Shown piece after piece: positions 45,401 to 57,989 of a stretch of DNA of 64,000 nucleotides. The DNA lies in assembly GCF_011397635.1 (NCBI RefSeq), contig NC_064755.1, forward strand, positions 20,939,282-21,003,281, given 5' to 3'. The notes below the pieces were generated by a model. The model did no database searches and was not told the DNA's origin. It was given only the letters and a program-made list of their open reading frames with translations. A program made the translations under genes and the position numbers. The first letter of the stretch is position 1; each line of letters starts with the position of its first letter. The stretch is from Epinephelus fuscoguttatus (Eukaryota > Chordata > Actinopteri > Perciformes > Serranidae).

Positions 45401-45531
45401 ATCAGACTCAGAGATCCAGCCACCAGGATGATGAGTACAATCTCCACTGTCGAGTACGGGCTCCCAGAGAAGAGGCTGGTGTTATCGCCACTGCTGATGT
45501 TGGTGGCGTGGGAGAAATTCAGAGTCTCCAT
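42418..45531 (-). CDS. chrm2: Muscarinic acetylcholine receptor, M2/M4 class (3 coding exons)
   Basis: This is a class A GPCR for acetylcholine that couples to Gi/o and lowers cAMP. The coding exons 45361-45531, 44300-45169 and 42418-42729 join in phase 0 to 450 aa. The N-terminus has three glycosylation sites (N5, N11, N17). TM1 is in exon 1. Exon 2 holds TM2-TM5, with D111 (orthosteric Asp, [14 protein letters not shown]), DRY at 128-130 and ECYIQFF in ECL2, plus most of the third intracellular loop. Exon 3 holds TM6 (WTPYN, 384-388) and TM7 (NPACY, 420-424). The loop is Ser/Gln-rich and poorly conserved. Residues are mixed: ECYIQFF and INTFC fit M2, while PLGAVVC, YPARR and LLLCQY fit M4. 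Linkage with ahcyl2 and ube2h, as on human 7q, favours chrm2. Mammalian muscarinic coding regions have no introns, so the two introns are unusual. Confidence 0.9.
43055..43470. repeat. Dispersed repeat in the receptor's second intron
   Basis: The segment contains cctaaacctcaccatgtg, ttgcctaaacccaaccacgt and a following ttgtgctgacgtagtaca, phrases I associate with a family very common in percomorph genomes. No coding capacity is seen. A further common fish repeat phrase (catttcactaaaaagcacaa, ctcgtggtggtgcgag) lies at about 43770-43835. Confidence 0.5.
43555..43715 (-). mobile_element. Truncated V-SINE/HE1-like fragment
   Basis: On the minus strand it reads catgttctccccgtgtcagc, then gggtactcaggtttcctccc, ccaaagacacacagg and ggtgactctaaattgtcca, matching the body of the plus-strand SINE at 36937-37225. 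The tRNA head is absent. It ends in a (CATT)n run at 43555-43573. Confidence 0.75.
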
Positions 45532-45964
45532 TCTGTCTGGTTTTGGATATCCTGCTCACAGATGCTTCAGGCTCCAATCATGTCTGTACAACACCTGATA
45601 AACACAAACATTGTGGAGTGATCAGCCTCTTTGCTACTATTTCGGCCTTTTTTGTGATGCCAGCTTGTTCCTGTTGTGTTTGCTTTTTTCTGTCTGCACT
45701 GCTACAGATGCAAAATCATGCCTAACTTTCAGTCAACAGTTTGCAGGTGTTTGAGTGTTTTTGAGCTCCTGGCTTGGTGCAGGTGTGGACGATGGACAGG
45801 TGAGCAAATAAATGCTGTAGCAGCTGTGTTTAGAAAATACAGCAGGTCCCACTTACTCCTATCAGGAACAACACATTAGAAGGATTGGAGTCTGGACAGT
45901 GGGTGTTATCCTACAATGTTAAATCAGCTGCTGTGGTACTTGTAGATGTGTTTTGACCTATATT

Positions 45965-46330
45965 AGGGGTGTCCAATCTTTCTGAATGAGGGCCAAATTA
46001 TGGGTTATTAAAAAGTCCCATACAAATGAGACAAATGCAAGTCATCTTTCATCAAAAAGTACTCATATTTCCACCGATCCTGGAAGCAGCAATGCTTCTT
46101 TGCTGTGGCCATGTCTGCTACCTAACAGAAAATGTCTGCTATTAGCTAATCGTCCGTTTTCCTTATTTATCGTCTGTTTAAAACAACACATCAGCTCTGT
46201 CTGCGTAGTTTCTTCTTGGTGCAAGTCTACAAACTGTATCATAGTCCTGCCAGTGTGAGGCGAACACAAAAAAATGGCAAGTGATCTTGCTTGATTAGCC
46301 AATATTGTGTAGTGGGCCATACTCTGTTTA
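45965..46330. mobile_element. hAT-like repeat, second copy (partial)
   Basis: It begins ggggtgtccaatctttctga and follows the same order as the element at 26015-26640 (ggccatgtctgctacctaac, acaacacatcagctctgtct, tgtgtagtgggcca). The far inverted end is missing. Confidence 0.55.
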
Positions 46331-49300
46331 TTTTGAACAGTATGCCAGCGGCCCTACATGGTATTAAATGACACTTAGATAAGGGGATTTTTTAAACCAT
46401 TTTTGTTTCTGATATCTGGTTTGAGGTATTTCTATATTCATATGAATGGTTTCTTTGCCAGCCCAGTTGCCAGAGGAAATGTTGGCATTGAACCATGAAT
46501 ATGCTACATTTTTATTTTTAATATGTATCATACCAATGTTTCTAGAGTGAGATAATATATAAGCTGGCTTTGTCATTTGGAGGTAGAGGGCATGGTGGAT
46601 GGCGTGACAGCAAGGCGAGGTGCCTGACGAGCTGCAGACCACTGCTCACGACCAGCATACAACTAACCTGGCTGTAACTCAGTGAGTCACTGCTGCGTTT
46701 CCAGGGGCTCTTTAAGCTGGATGTTTTGTGGTGACCCATTGCTGTTTTTTTCAGCAGTTTATTGGGCATGAAAAGAGTCTGTTTTTAACATAGACATTGC
46801 GCTTCAGCTGCCGGGATAGTGGCCTGAAAAATGGTTGGGTTTTTTTTAACGAGACATGGCTGCATTTCCCAACTTTTCCTCACCATAGCCAAGTGGTATT
46901 TCTTCCTAAACCTACCCACACATTAGCCACGGCGTTGTTGAAGCATACAATTTTAACATATCTACCACATAATAATGTGCATATTTGACATATGCACAGT
47001 TTTCAGACACGTGTTGCATATCCATGGTTTGTATTTTTCTGGCGATGGGGTTGTTCTTTGCTAATCTTGAGTGACCTGGAAGTCTTAACTCTGATCAAAT
47101 CTGACCTGACAGGTTGAACAGGATCATGTAACAAGGCCACCTACACCTCGAGAGAGTTAATTTGAATTTCCTGTTTGGCCTTGAAAATCACACATTGCCC
47201 TTTGAGAGTATCTAATCTGCACGTGAGAGCCCATTCAAAAATGTCAAGCTGTGATCTTGATCCTGCAGGCTTAGAGGAGTAATCTCCTAACAGCATCTCT
47301 GCTCCTTGTTATGCCATAGGTACTGCCTGGTCTAAAAATTGGATTTTCATTTGAGAAGTGTCTACGTGTGCTTACAAGTTTGCTCTTTGAGACAGATGTC
47401 CAAATAAACCCCATTCACAGTCAGGGTTTTAAGGTCAAGATGGGGCAGAGTCTGTGAGTTACAAGAGACTGTTTCAGTGAGACACATTTCCACTGCCTAC
47501 ACTAAAAACCCAGGCACTTATCGTGCTTTGGATAAAAACATCTACTAAACAATATATGATGTGCATATGGGGATACTTGCTCTCTTGTATTTAAAGTAGG
47601 CTATGTATTCAAAATGGCCCTAAGCAAGCAAACAGACAGCAATATACCACAATTAAGACAAAGTATCATCATGGTTACTAGAAAACAAAAACATCAGGAA
47701 TAGACCTACAACATACACAGCATAGCAATGTGATTAACTGATGTATTCTGATCAGAAAATCAATGTAAAGACACTTAGGTGAGACTGTGAAGGTTGTTGC
47801 ATACTGCTAAAACCCTGTAAGTGACTCCATTAGGCCACACGATAACATCATACTGTACCTGAGAGATGTTTCCTTCCTGCTCTTACAGCCAGATGAAACT
47901 TCATTACAGCATCTCTAACTCTATCACTTACTCATCAAAGACCCATTCTGGGCCTTTTCTGTCACAGATGAGAAAGAGCTGGTGTCTGTGTGTATAAGTG
48001 TATCTGTGTGTGTCTGTGTGTGTGTCTGTGTCTGTCTGTGTGTGTGTTTAGTTTAGCTGCAATTCTCAGGACCTTGTTTTGACAGCCTGTGACTATTAGG
48101 TTTGAGCTGTGAGGATGTTTTGGTCTCATAGTGAGTTAAGTGAGTTAATGAGTTAAATATGTGTTTATATAAGAAGTGGAGTTAGGTTAAAATTAGTATT
48201 AGGGTTAGGGTATGTGTTTGGACTTTGATTAAAGGAGCTCTGTGTGATATTAAGGGCACTAACATAGCAGCAAACCACTATTTGCTATGTGAAAACATCG
48301 TGGAGTAATGGCGTCCTGAGCAGAGAATAAAGTCATGCTATGTTTGTGTGTGATGTAAGGGGCTGTACACATGCCGTAATTTCTGTGCCCTTTGATTCAT
48401 TGAATTCAATATAGAACCTTCCCGAGCGCCTGTTTTTCAGGGTGTAATGGCTGCACCCTGAGATAAACTGAGTTCAACTTTTGGAACGCAGCAGCGTGCA
48501 CCACCTGTCATGTGAAAAGGAACAACCAGTCACAGCTGACATACATCTTTGTTGTCTTCCATAAATGTCAGAATGATATATATATGAATAAATATGAAGG
48601 GGAAGTTGATCATTTTAGTGCAGGGCTACCAGAGCTTTACATCTGTCCTTCTGACAACAGGCCTACACACAAACAGCGCCTGGAAAAAAATCAGCTCTAA
48701 AATATGGATTTCAGGTAGACAGGCTATGATATGGTGCTTGTTTAGATTGCTTAGCAACCTCAGATGCAACCTGAAGCCGTGCTCTTGAAAGCTGGCACAG
48801 AAAAAGCACAAGAGATGCACTCAGCGCCTGACCTTGGGTTTTCCAAGCGGTTAAAAACATGACATGTGTACGGCACCCAAACCCAGTTTCTCTGTGGTTT
48901 GGTGTGGTAGACGGTCCAGCCACAATTGCATGTTAGTGCACTATTCAGCTGACTAGCTAATGTCGGTTACTGCTGATATCGGGATGGCATCATTGCGGAC
49001 ACATAGCATACACCCTCTGGTTATGCCCCAGGTTAACACCATTAGTTGTCTAGGCACTGTTGCCGTTATTAGCACTATTAGCTGCTAGCTGCTGGCTCAG
49101 CCACCTCCATGTTGAGAGCCATGTACAGACAACCTCTGAATCATAGATACAATCTGAATATTGTATAGAGCTCCTTTAATCATGCTGTGGGGTCAAACCA
49201 TATTTGGTTCACATGGTCGCATTAAAAGGACTCGCCTATCATTATGGGATAAAACACAGGTCCCCATAAGGTAAAGTATCAGGTAAAGCTGCTCAGAGTG

Positions 49301-50481
49301 ATCACAGTCCACAGCACTTCTGCCTTCAGCACAGGGTACCTCCCCTTCTCTCCTCTTGTGTCGTGCAGTAGGTGTGGGACAGGCGGGAGGAGAGGACATA
49401 CCATTTTTGACACTCTTGCTCTCTGGATTTAAAGTGTGAGAAAGTGGTGCACTATAGTATTAAGGCTATAGCTTTCAGGTTTAATGCTTCTATCAATATG
49501 TGATGACATCGACAATGTGAAAATGAGTAAACGATATCACCTGGCAACTTTAGTGACTTTTGGAGCTGGTGCCAGCTACTTTCATTGTAAAAGAGTTGGC
49601 AACACTTTTTTAGGGTTAGGATTTGGTTTCTGCCTCAGGTTAGGTTTAGGGTTGCAGGAAGGCATGTAGCTGACGTAAGGTAGGTTACAAGGGAACTGAT
49701 GTGAGTCAATGCAGTGTCCTCCTAAGCAGTGGGAAAGACGTGTCTATGTCTTGTCAAAGGTCCTATCAAAATCGGATTTATTGAAGTGAGGTTTTATGAA
49801 GTGCTTATCCTTGCCATCATACAGCCATTTCTGAAGGGAAATTGAAGCCATTGTATCTATCTATGTTTTGATCAAAATCACCAGACTCCTTTGACAAAAA
49901 CAATTTTAGCTTGCTGAACAATAGAGTTGCTGGTCTGCTGCCAGCAACTCCCTGGCAGCAGACCAGCAGTGCTTGTGTTCTGTGAGGTAAAATCATTGAG
50001 TTTGTCAAAGTAGTCTTGTAGCTTTAAAGAAAGCACTTAACATGGCTTCAGTTCTCTGCCTGTAAGGGCTTACTGACGGCAAGGTTACAAAGGTAAAGGG
50101 ACAAATATTCTAAAGATAGTGTAGGCTTAAACTGATGTTGATTATTTAAGTGGCTGAAATATGTTTTGCTGCTTAACCCCCTCCACAGCAGTACATTGCT
50201 TAGCTTTTGTGGCATTCTGACTGACATTTTTGGCCACTTTGGGACAGGGGAAATAAGCTGACATATCATCACCAACTGCTGCTTATTTATACAGCGAGCA
50301 GATATTGAGCATTTGGAGTCGTGCTCTGGCTACCTGGTGAATAAAAGTCAAATAATCACACTCACTTAGCTCTGTTTTTGTCTCAAGCACCATCTGAAGA
50401 AAAAAATATATATGTATATATGTCTATTAGCTGCTAAACATTCCACTATGTTCACCCTAACTGTGCCCATGCAGTGGGTTT
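46331..50481. other. Intergenic or 5' intronic DNA upstream of the muscarinic receptor
   Basis: No coding gene is seen. The stretch contains a GT-rich run at about 47985-48050 and scattered telomere-like tagggttaggg phrases (about 48192-48206, 49610-49655) that look incidental. Mammalian CHRM2 has large 5' introns, so part of this may be transcribed. Confidence 0.45.
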
Positions 50482-50693
50482 TTAGAGGTTTCTTTTTTTT
50501 TTTAGATATTTTTGGGCATTTTTTGCCTTTAAGGGACAGGACAGTTAAGTGTGAAAGGGGGAGAGAGAGAGGGAGAGACATGCAACAAAGGGCCACAGGT
50601 TGGACTCGAATCCGGGCCGCTGCGTCAATAGCCTTGTACATGAGGCACCTGCTCTACCACTAAGCCACTGACGCCCCTTAGAGGCTTCTTTTT
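50482..50693 (-). mobile_element. tRNA-derived SINE, same family as 13290-13519
   Basis: The minus-strand head gtcagtggcttagtggtaga is a clear box A and ggattcgagtcc a clear box B. The body and poly(A) tail (poly(T) at about 50492-50503 on plus) match the copy near 13400. Target-site duplications are TTAGAGGTTTCTTTTT at 50482-50497 and TTAGAGGCTTCTTTTT at 50678-50693, with one mismatch. That suggests an older insertion than the copy near 13400. Confidence 0.88.
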
Positions 50694-53575
50694 CGCTGAA
50701 AAACAGTTGCCTGCTGTGGCTGAAATCGGCATTATAAGAGTAGTGAGAACGAACCTACACAGTGAAGTTGCAGTCACAGCTAATTATGAGGTAACCCTCA
50801 CTACATTTTCCTACTTGTCTCAAACTACTAACCTTTAAGGAGGTTTTCTGTGACAGCTGAGCATCACACTTTGATTCTACTGTTTAATCCGTTTCATTCT
50901 ATTTTAGCTTATTATAATCTATAGTACTTTGTTTTAATCCTTTTGAATCATATTTATGTGTTTTTTTAATATATGACATTTTATTTTATGCAGCTTTGTG
51001 TTTGTTTTACATCTGCCTTTATGTCTTATGAAGAGCACTCTGAATCAGCCATAAAGTCCCCATGAAACAGAAGTTAGAAAATTTTTAGTATGGATATATT
51101 AAGAGAACTGGATACAGTGTTCGAGGCAGGGCTCTGTTTATTCTCATGAAAGTTGCTCATTGGTGCATGGAGCCAAAAAAGTTCAGCCCTTCCCCAGATC
51201 CTTGGCATTTTGGGGCCCATAAAGCAAGCGTGTTACAGACTTTAGTGAGCTGAGTGGCTAATTTCCACTGAAGCCATTCACTCACTAAAATAGGGATGAA
51301 ATTAATTGATCTTGCAGTTCTTCTAGACATTTAAAATGTTATTGAACCAAGTGGATCAAACCCTAATAGTGAAATGAATCATTTTGCTGGGTTGTGATGT
51401 TCAAAAAAGGAAGTATCCACTGAATTACAGACGTTTCACAATGTAAGTCTATGAAAAGGGGTATTTTAGGGCCCAATGGCATCATGTGACAAACCCTGGC
51501 ATTGTAATTCCACCGTTTGGCCACCACGAAAATTAGCTTAAAATCCTGCACACTTCCTTGGGGCTTGGTCTTTTGCTACTGTGCTGCGATGTTTTTCCCA
51601 GTGAAACTGAATATTAATAATAGTCTGATACTGATTTGGGGTCTTTAAATGTGCCTTGCCTCACCAGTTTGCTGAGTAAATTTACACCACCTATAGTAAC
51701 AAGCTATCTAATAAGCTTGTGTGAAGATGTTTCTATGTGATGTGGAATTGGTTAGTAACAGAGCTGGAGATGACTACCTGCTCACAAGCCTGTCCTCACT
51801 TCTTCCCTTCATTCACACTAATAAGACCTACATTACTGGACCTCCTTAATTGTGATCCAGGGCTACTGGAGAGAGTCACAGAGGCAAACAGTATTTCTCT
51901 GACAGGCACAGAAACAGAGTAATTAGATCCAGCAGATGCTGCCTGCAACAGCTGTACCGGTAATATGCTCCTAGGATATACTCATCTGGCAGGGTGGGCT
52001 CGGCTTTAAAAAGTCTGTACTGTCTTTGATATCATGAACGACACGACAGTGTGCTGCAGAGTGGGTAGTTACGTGCAGATGAGATGGTGAATCAAGGGGC
52101 TTGTTTGCAGAGACAAGTTGACGTTGCACAGAGCACACAGTTTCATCACAAGCAGCATTTAACGACTGCAGGGATCAAAGTCTTGTGTTTTATTATTTCA
52201 GCGTAAAAGGGATTTCTATCTCATAAATGTATTTTATATGTTTTCAGGACAAATATGCTTCTGACGGGAAATATGTGACATCATTCTGGATGTTTGTACA
52301 GATGGGATTTCAACTCAACCAGCATTTGCAAAGCATAGAAATACACAATATGCATGCATATGAGATGAAATGACCTAGAAAAGTGCAGCACATACACTTA
52401 GTTTCAGGCATTGTTTGAGGTTTAAACACTGTTTAATTTGTAAAAGCAACATCTGACAGATTTGAAGTTGTTTTTTATTTTTAAAGCAAAGGTTCCTGGT
52501 GTTATTGCACTCATTACTGTAAGCAGGTTTGTTGTTCTTTCAGAGAAGTGTGTCCTGAATCTGAAGAGTGGGAAATTTCACATCAAGCTGAGCTTTGGCC
52601 TCGCACAGCAGTGTAACAGAGAGAAGAGAAAACCACTTAATGTTCAAGGCAGTGCTGCAACTGAGCCAGAATGAAAAAAAAGTGTAGAGGGGAGAAAAAA
52701 ACAGAGTGACCAGGGTGGCAAGGACTAGAAAATAAATCTGAAATGATAACGTGCAGAGGAGACAACACACAAAGGACGGAGTAGATGAAAATCATTTTTA
52801 AAAACTGTATTTAAAAAAAAGAGAGAGGTGACTGAGGGAGTCCCTCTCAGGGGACAGGAGTAGGAGAGTTAATGATTTAATAAAAGACTTTTTAAAAAAT
52901 GATTTCATCTTGCAGGCTTACAGTTTTGGGGAGGAGCGCTCCGAAATCTAATTTCCCTCTTAAACACAAACATATTGTAGTGAAACCAGGGGGATTCCTC
53001 AGGAGCAGGGAGACCGGGGAATCCAGAGTCTGGATCTGATGCTGGCGGCTGATTAAAACCTTTTAGCTCAGCACAGAAATGAAGATAAACATTTCTAAAA
53101 CAGCCGCAGGGGAACAATAAAACCCAGTCCTACTCTACATTATTATCAGAAGCCTCCTCAGGAAGCTGAAACTGCATGTGGAGGGTAAAATTTCAGTCAA
53201 TATATAGGCTAACGTATCAGATTATATTCCTGGAATTTTCCTTTTGTCTGTCAGTTCGTAATGACATTTTAATCAATATTGCAATTTAATGTGCCAATAA
53301 TGTTGCTTCATATCTCTAAAAAGCATCATTTTGTAATATTTGTCTTATTTGATTTAGGATTGTTTAAATCAAGCTTTTACCACTTTACAGCATCAGGAAG
53401 CAGATAAAAGAAAAAGATTTTTTGGCTTCATAGGTGCTGAAATTTGCTTCATATATCTCTGTTTAAAGATATTGTAATCTGTTCAAGTATCTGCTCCATA
53501 AATTAGGGTATTTTCTAAGTTAGTGTTCTTGCCTGCAGCAGTTTGGTACAAACCCACAGAGAAAGGTTATCTTAC
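50694..53575. other. Non-coding DNA, no gene seen
   Basis: The sequence is A+T-rich, with no frame showing homology and no recognised transposon. It may be intronic to the receptor gene if the exon at 53576-53646 belongs to it. Confidence 0.4.
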
Positions 53576-53646
53576 CTTGTCTGCTGGAAATGACACGGAT
53601 GAGCTGTTTTAGTTTGGTCCATGTTACCTTCACCTCTGTCGACTCA
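53576..53646 (-). other. Candidate 5' exon of the muscarinic receptor transcript
   Basis: On the minus strand a strong acceptor (ctctctctgctccag) is followed by 71 bp ending in gacaag and a consensus donor, gtaagat. The exon lies 8 kb upstream of the receptor start codon on the same strand, and mammalian CHRM2 has several non-coding 5' exons. One frame through it is open on both sides of the exon borders, so it could instead be a coding exon of an unknown gene. Confidence 0.4.
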
Positions 53647-55057
53647 CTGGAGCAGAGAGAGAAGCAGAAGGTAATCCAACATTGATGCTGCCCCTCCTCT
53701 GACAAGAACCAGTGTGTGTGTGTGTGTATATGTGCATGTGTGTGCATGTGTATGTGTGTTAGGGACAGAAAGACAGACTGACAGCAGGGAGGGGTTATGA
53801 GGGCTATTAGTTGCGTTGTATCCCTTGAGCTAGGGTTGCAAATTTGAATAAACAAGGACAGACGGAGACAGAGACATATGCTTGTTTCAGGACCATGGAA
53901 AGCGCTGCCACACAAACGCAACATATTCTCCTGCATTATAAAAGCTGTAGGCAATGATGTGGAGAGAAGTTTGAGTGGCTGTGGCATGACATAAAATGGT
54001 AAAGCACGATTAAAAAGAGGACAAAGGGAAAAGGGGTTGCACTGTTATTCTGTTGCTGCAGGACGTTAACCTTTAAGACTCTGTTGTTTTGACCTTTTAA
54101 CCAAACCTGTGACGCAGTCTGCCCCAGTTGGTGGATGACCTTACTTTGATGGAATTACCACAAAGAATAATGGACCCTCTTCCACGAAATATTATTGCAA
54201 ATGAAACGAGGAGCATGTCATCAAACAGGCCCGATGGTTTGATATGAGGAAATATTAGATAATTCATTGTGCTTGTCCTGGTGCAGACTTAAGGCACGTT
54301 GATCACATCAACACTGGTCTGTCAGTTGATTTGCTTGGTTGTAACATAGTAGACATGTGACGTGTGTGCAAGTTATATTATGTGCAATTACAGTAATTAA
54401 ATATTACGTCAATATTATTTGATGTGGCTGCAGTTATGTCGTAGGAAACTGCGCTGGTGCATCTGTGAGGTTCTCTTCTGCAGGTTCATCATTTGTCATG
54501 AACACAAATCAATGTGAGGCTCGGGCTGTGTGTCTCCACATATGTGTTTCCTGCATCTTTGGTTTCCTATCCCTCAGGAGCTCTTTTTTACAATTACTAA
54601 GACACTTTGGCATGTGTTATTATTTGTAGTTGTTGTTGTATAGTAATCATAAATATCTATAAAACAAATAGTTATTAGCAGTATAGTAGTAGCTTGATAA
54701 TGAATGATGACACAGACCTTACAATAGAGATTAAATTAGGATCTGGTAATAACGATAAGCAATATGAGTGGTAGGGAATAGTTGGACAATTTGGGAAATG
54801 CACATATTTGCTGACATGAGATAGCCAGCCACTTTCACGCATGGTGTAGAACATGTGTGTTTGTCTCCCCAATAAAAACATGCAAGTCAGAGAAGACTTT
54901 TATTTTGACAGACATTTCCACCTTAAATTAATGCAGAAAAGGCACAAACAAAAAAATCACAGCCAGCAGGTTAGTGGAGCTTTAAGGGATATTTCAGATG
55001 TTTTAAAATGGGTTTGTATAAGATATTCATCCATAGACAGCATATTGCATACAGCAG
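53647..55057. other. Non-coding DNA with a short GT array and a dispersed repeat
   Basis: A GT-rich run lies at 53711-53760. Positions 54860-54965 carry another copy of the repeat seen at 11036-11130 (acattt.cacc, aatgcagaaaaggcacaaac). No gene is seen. Confidence 0.5.
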
Positions 55058-55265
55058 GGTGGCTGTGACTCAGAGGCAGAGCAGTGTGTCCACCAATCAG
55101 AAGATCGGCAGTTCAATCCCTAGCTCCTCCAGTCCACATGTTGAAGCATCCTTAGACAAGATACCGAACCCCCAATTGCTCCCGGTGGCTGCTCCATCAG
55201 TGTGTGAGTGCAAGTGAATGGTTACTGAGTAGCAGGTGGCACCTTGTAAGGTCACTAAAGTCACA
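55058..55265 (+). mobile_element. tRNA-derived SINE, different family
   Basis: The head ggtggctgtgactcagaggc leads into agagc (box A) and cggcagttcaatccc is a box B. A body with agcatccttagacaagatac and ggtggctgctccatcagtgt follows, and the element ends at about caccttgtaaggtc. These phrases are typical of fish SINEs; this family differs from the one near 13400. Confidence 0.8.
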
Positions 55266-57654
55266 CAATAACACCAACTAACCAACAGATCAAGGCAGCA
55301 GTAGACCAGCAGCTCCTGTGTTCAATGAGCTAAAATGACTGTTTTTCTCAATGAGTCTGGTGGCTTTGATGAGAGCATAGATGGGAACTGAAGCTGTTAA
55401 TGGCTTCCCCTTCAGAATAGGTTGTCTGGGGTGGAGGTGGATAATTTTATTTAGACAGGGCTAGGCTGGGTTTTACCTCTGTTCCTAGTCTTTGAGCCAA
55501 GCTAAGCTAATGTCTGCTGGCTATAGCTCCATATTTACTGTGCAGACAGTGAATAAGCAAACTCTGTCTGCTAAAAGAGTCCATGTTTTTGTAACCTGGT
55601 TAGCATTGACAGGAGAAAGAGATACTCTAGATAGACTACATGTGTACGGTGGCATACTTAATGGTTCTTCCGATTCCAAGTGACATTAAAAACATAAGAG
55701 GTTGTTTTTAATATAAAGCTTCCACTGGGTGATGAATGATCTGTGTGGATTTAAAGCTTGACATTTCAAATATAATGTCGAGTCCTTGCTGGCCACTGGG
55801 GATTGCTTTGCATGGTAACATCACACTAGGGCTTCCTTGCACAAGCACTGACTGTCTGCATGTGAATGGGCTGGTTATAAGTCATCAAATCCTTTGTTTT
55901 ATTGTGTCACATTGAATATGTTTTTCACAGGCTGACCTGCGTTCAAAAGCCAAACACAGACAGTCTTACAGGCTACAGTGAACATTCACTGGCTGAAATG
56001 AAAGAGTTCAGGGTTAAAAGGAGGACAAGCAGAAACCATAAAGGATGCACTGCTGCAGGGCATGCAGTGTATATTATTGCAAAGCACCATAAGTGATAAA
56101 AGCCATCACCCCTTACACACACATACACCCTCCCTTCACCTCTCTCATCAGTCTTTTTCTTCTTATTCACACACATTTCTAACCTCCTTTGTTTTTTGGC
56201 CATGTTTCACACCATAGGTCCTGAAAAATATCTAAAAGTGTCTTCACAGAGAGAAGAACACCATCATTCAAAAGTTGTCACCCATCACTCTATGAGCATG
56301 AGGAATAAATATATAATAAAAAAACAGACGCAGCTAACAATGAAGCTCTTTCCTCTTCACTATATGTAGCAAAGCCCCAAGGCTGCAAGGAAATGAGGTC
56401 ATCTTGTTGGAGCCCGAGCAGCTGTTTGAATGGAGAGGGGCCACACACAATATAATAGCCGCCCTCTTAACACGTCTGACAAAACAGCCTTACTTTTCTG
56501 AAACCCACTGGTGCATCCAGTCGCAACAACGATGTGGGATTCAGAGAATGTGCAACGGAAGGAGAGAGAAAACATCAAAGCCACAATGCACATTTTTCTT
56601 TGCTCACATACATAATTATATAGTACATCATGTGCTAATAGGATCATGTTGACGACACAGACATTTACTGTAACTCTTCTCAGGCGCCCGCAGCAAATCA
56701 TGACATTTTAATCTCTTCTGAAGATTCATCAGAGATTGTAATTCATCACTGTGTTCAGGACCAGTTGGGATTTGGGTCGTCTGGATACTGGTCAACTACT
56801 GGCACTGATATAAGCTCCAGGTTGTGTATCAAGTGCAGAACCATTATATCTGAATCACGTCTGTATTAAAAAATAAACAACCTCTGTTCTTTAAAAAACC
56901 CAAAAGGTCATGAATTTATCTCTAGAATCCTCCAAGACTCCTCCAACCATATGGATGAAAAAAATATCCCCTCTGCTGCATGATAAAAATACTTTTACTC
57001 CAAAACTTGTACTTGCTTCTTTCGTGTCATGTTATTTTAAATGAAAATGTAAGATAATACAAAGTACAAGCACTCCACAAGTGCATAGCACAACACAGGA
57101 GACTCGGCTGTCCATTACATCTGAAGGAAAAAGGACACTCTTTCACATCTTAGCCAGAGAAGACAGATGGTTTGAAAGAGGGCATGAAAGAGGACATCTA
57201 CGTCAAACTGGAACGACCATCGTGAAACAGAGGAGGTGGCCTACGACACTACTTATCACCCACCTACAATGCAGTCTTGGTATCCCTCCCAAGATGACTT
57301 AACACACGTTCTCACCTGGACCCACCTAACCCTAATGACACACATGATGCCCAGGTGGGTCAACGACTCACATGTGACCTCAACGACTCTGTAAGGGTTC
57401 ACACCCACACAGAGTTTAAGGCCTGTGACTCTGCACCGGTCTATTAAAACTGAAGTCCAGTTGCCTACGATATAGCACTTAGGATAATACAAAATAATAT
57501 TAATACAGGCAATACAGAGTAAAAAGTCATTTTTAAGTCTTTATTATTTTCTGTGTCGATGCACTCCCCTACAAATTCACACCAATAATTCTAGAATGAT
57601 TCATTATTTAAAAATACAACAATTCAAGTCATCACGTTCATCATCACAGATCTG
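55266..57654. other. Non-coding DNA, no gene seen
   Basis: No homology-bearing frame, RNA gene or clear transposon is visible. Base composition is close to that of the surrounding intergenic DNA. Confidence 0.4.
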
Positions 57655-57812
57655 TATTTGATAGGACAGTGGGAGCGTGAAAGAGGAGAGAGAGGGGATA
57701 ACATGCAGCAAAGGGTTGCAGGTTAAAATCAAACCTGCGGCCACTGCAGCCAGGATGTAGCCTTTGTACATGGGGCGCCTGCTCTACCAGGTGAGCCACT
57801 CAGCGCCCCATT
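57655..57812 (-). mobile_element. tRNA-derived SINE, truncated third copy of the 13.4-kb family
   Basis: The minus strand starts ggggcgctgagtggctcacc with tggtagagc (box A). It continues gcgccccatgtacaaaggct and a degraded box B (ggtttgatttta). The end nearest 57655 lacks the poly(T) and target duplication of the other two copies, so it is 3'-truncated on its own strand. Confidence 0.8.
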
Positions 57813-57989
57813 GCTAGCGTCTTTGACAAACCAAATTTACTGGCACAGAAGCTAAACAATGTACTACTGCTTACCGCAACCTGTGTATCATGTCAAACAA
57901 TGTTTCTGTGTCTCTCTTTCTCACTCTCCATCTGTACTCTTTCTCTGTTTCTCTCAGTTTTTTCTCTGCAGGAATATATTGTACTTTAT

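Noticed and set aside
48190-49660. Telomere-like tagggttaggg phrases
   Set aside because: Only isolated two-unit matches occur, not a tandem array, so no internal telomeric repeat is called.
45600-53500. Search for miR-490, which lies inside the mammalian CHRM2 gene
   Set aside because: Neither arm (ccatggatctccagg or caacctggaggactcc, either strand) was seen by eye; it may be outside the window or lost.
55058-55150. tRNA-like box A and box B, considered as a tRNA gene (also at 13.5, 37.0, 40.3, 50.6, 57.8 and 58.6 kb)
   Set aside because: No cloverleaf with a proper acceptor stem and anticodon arm could be drawn, and each is followed by a SINE body.
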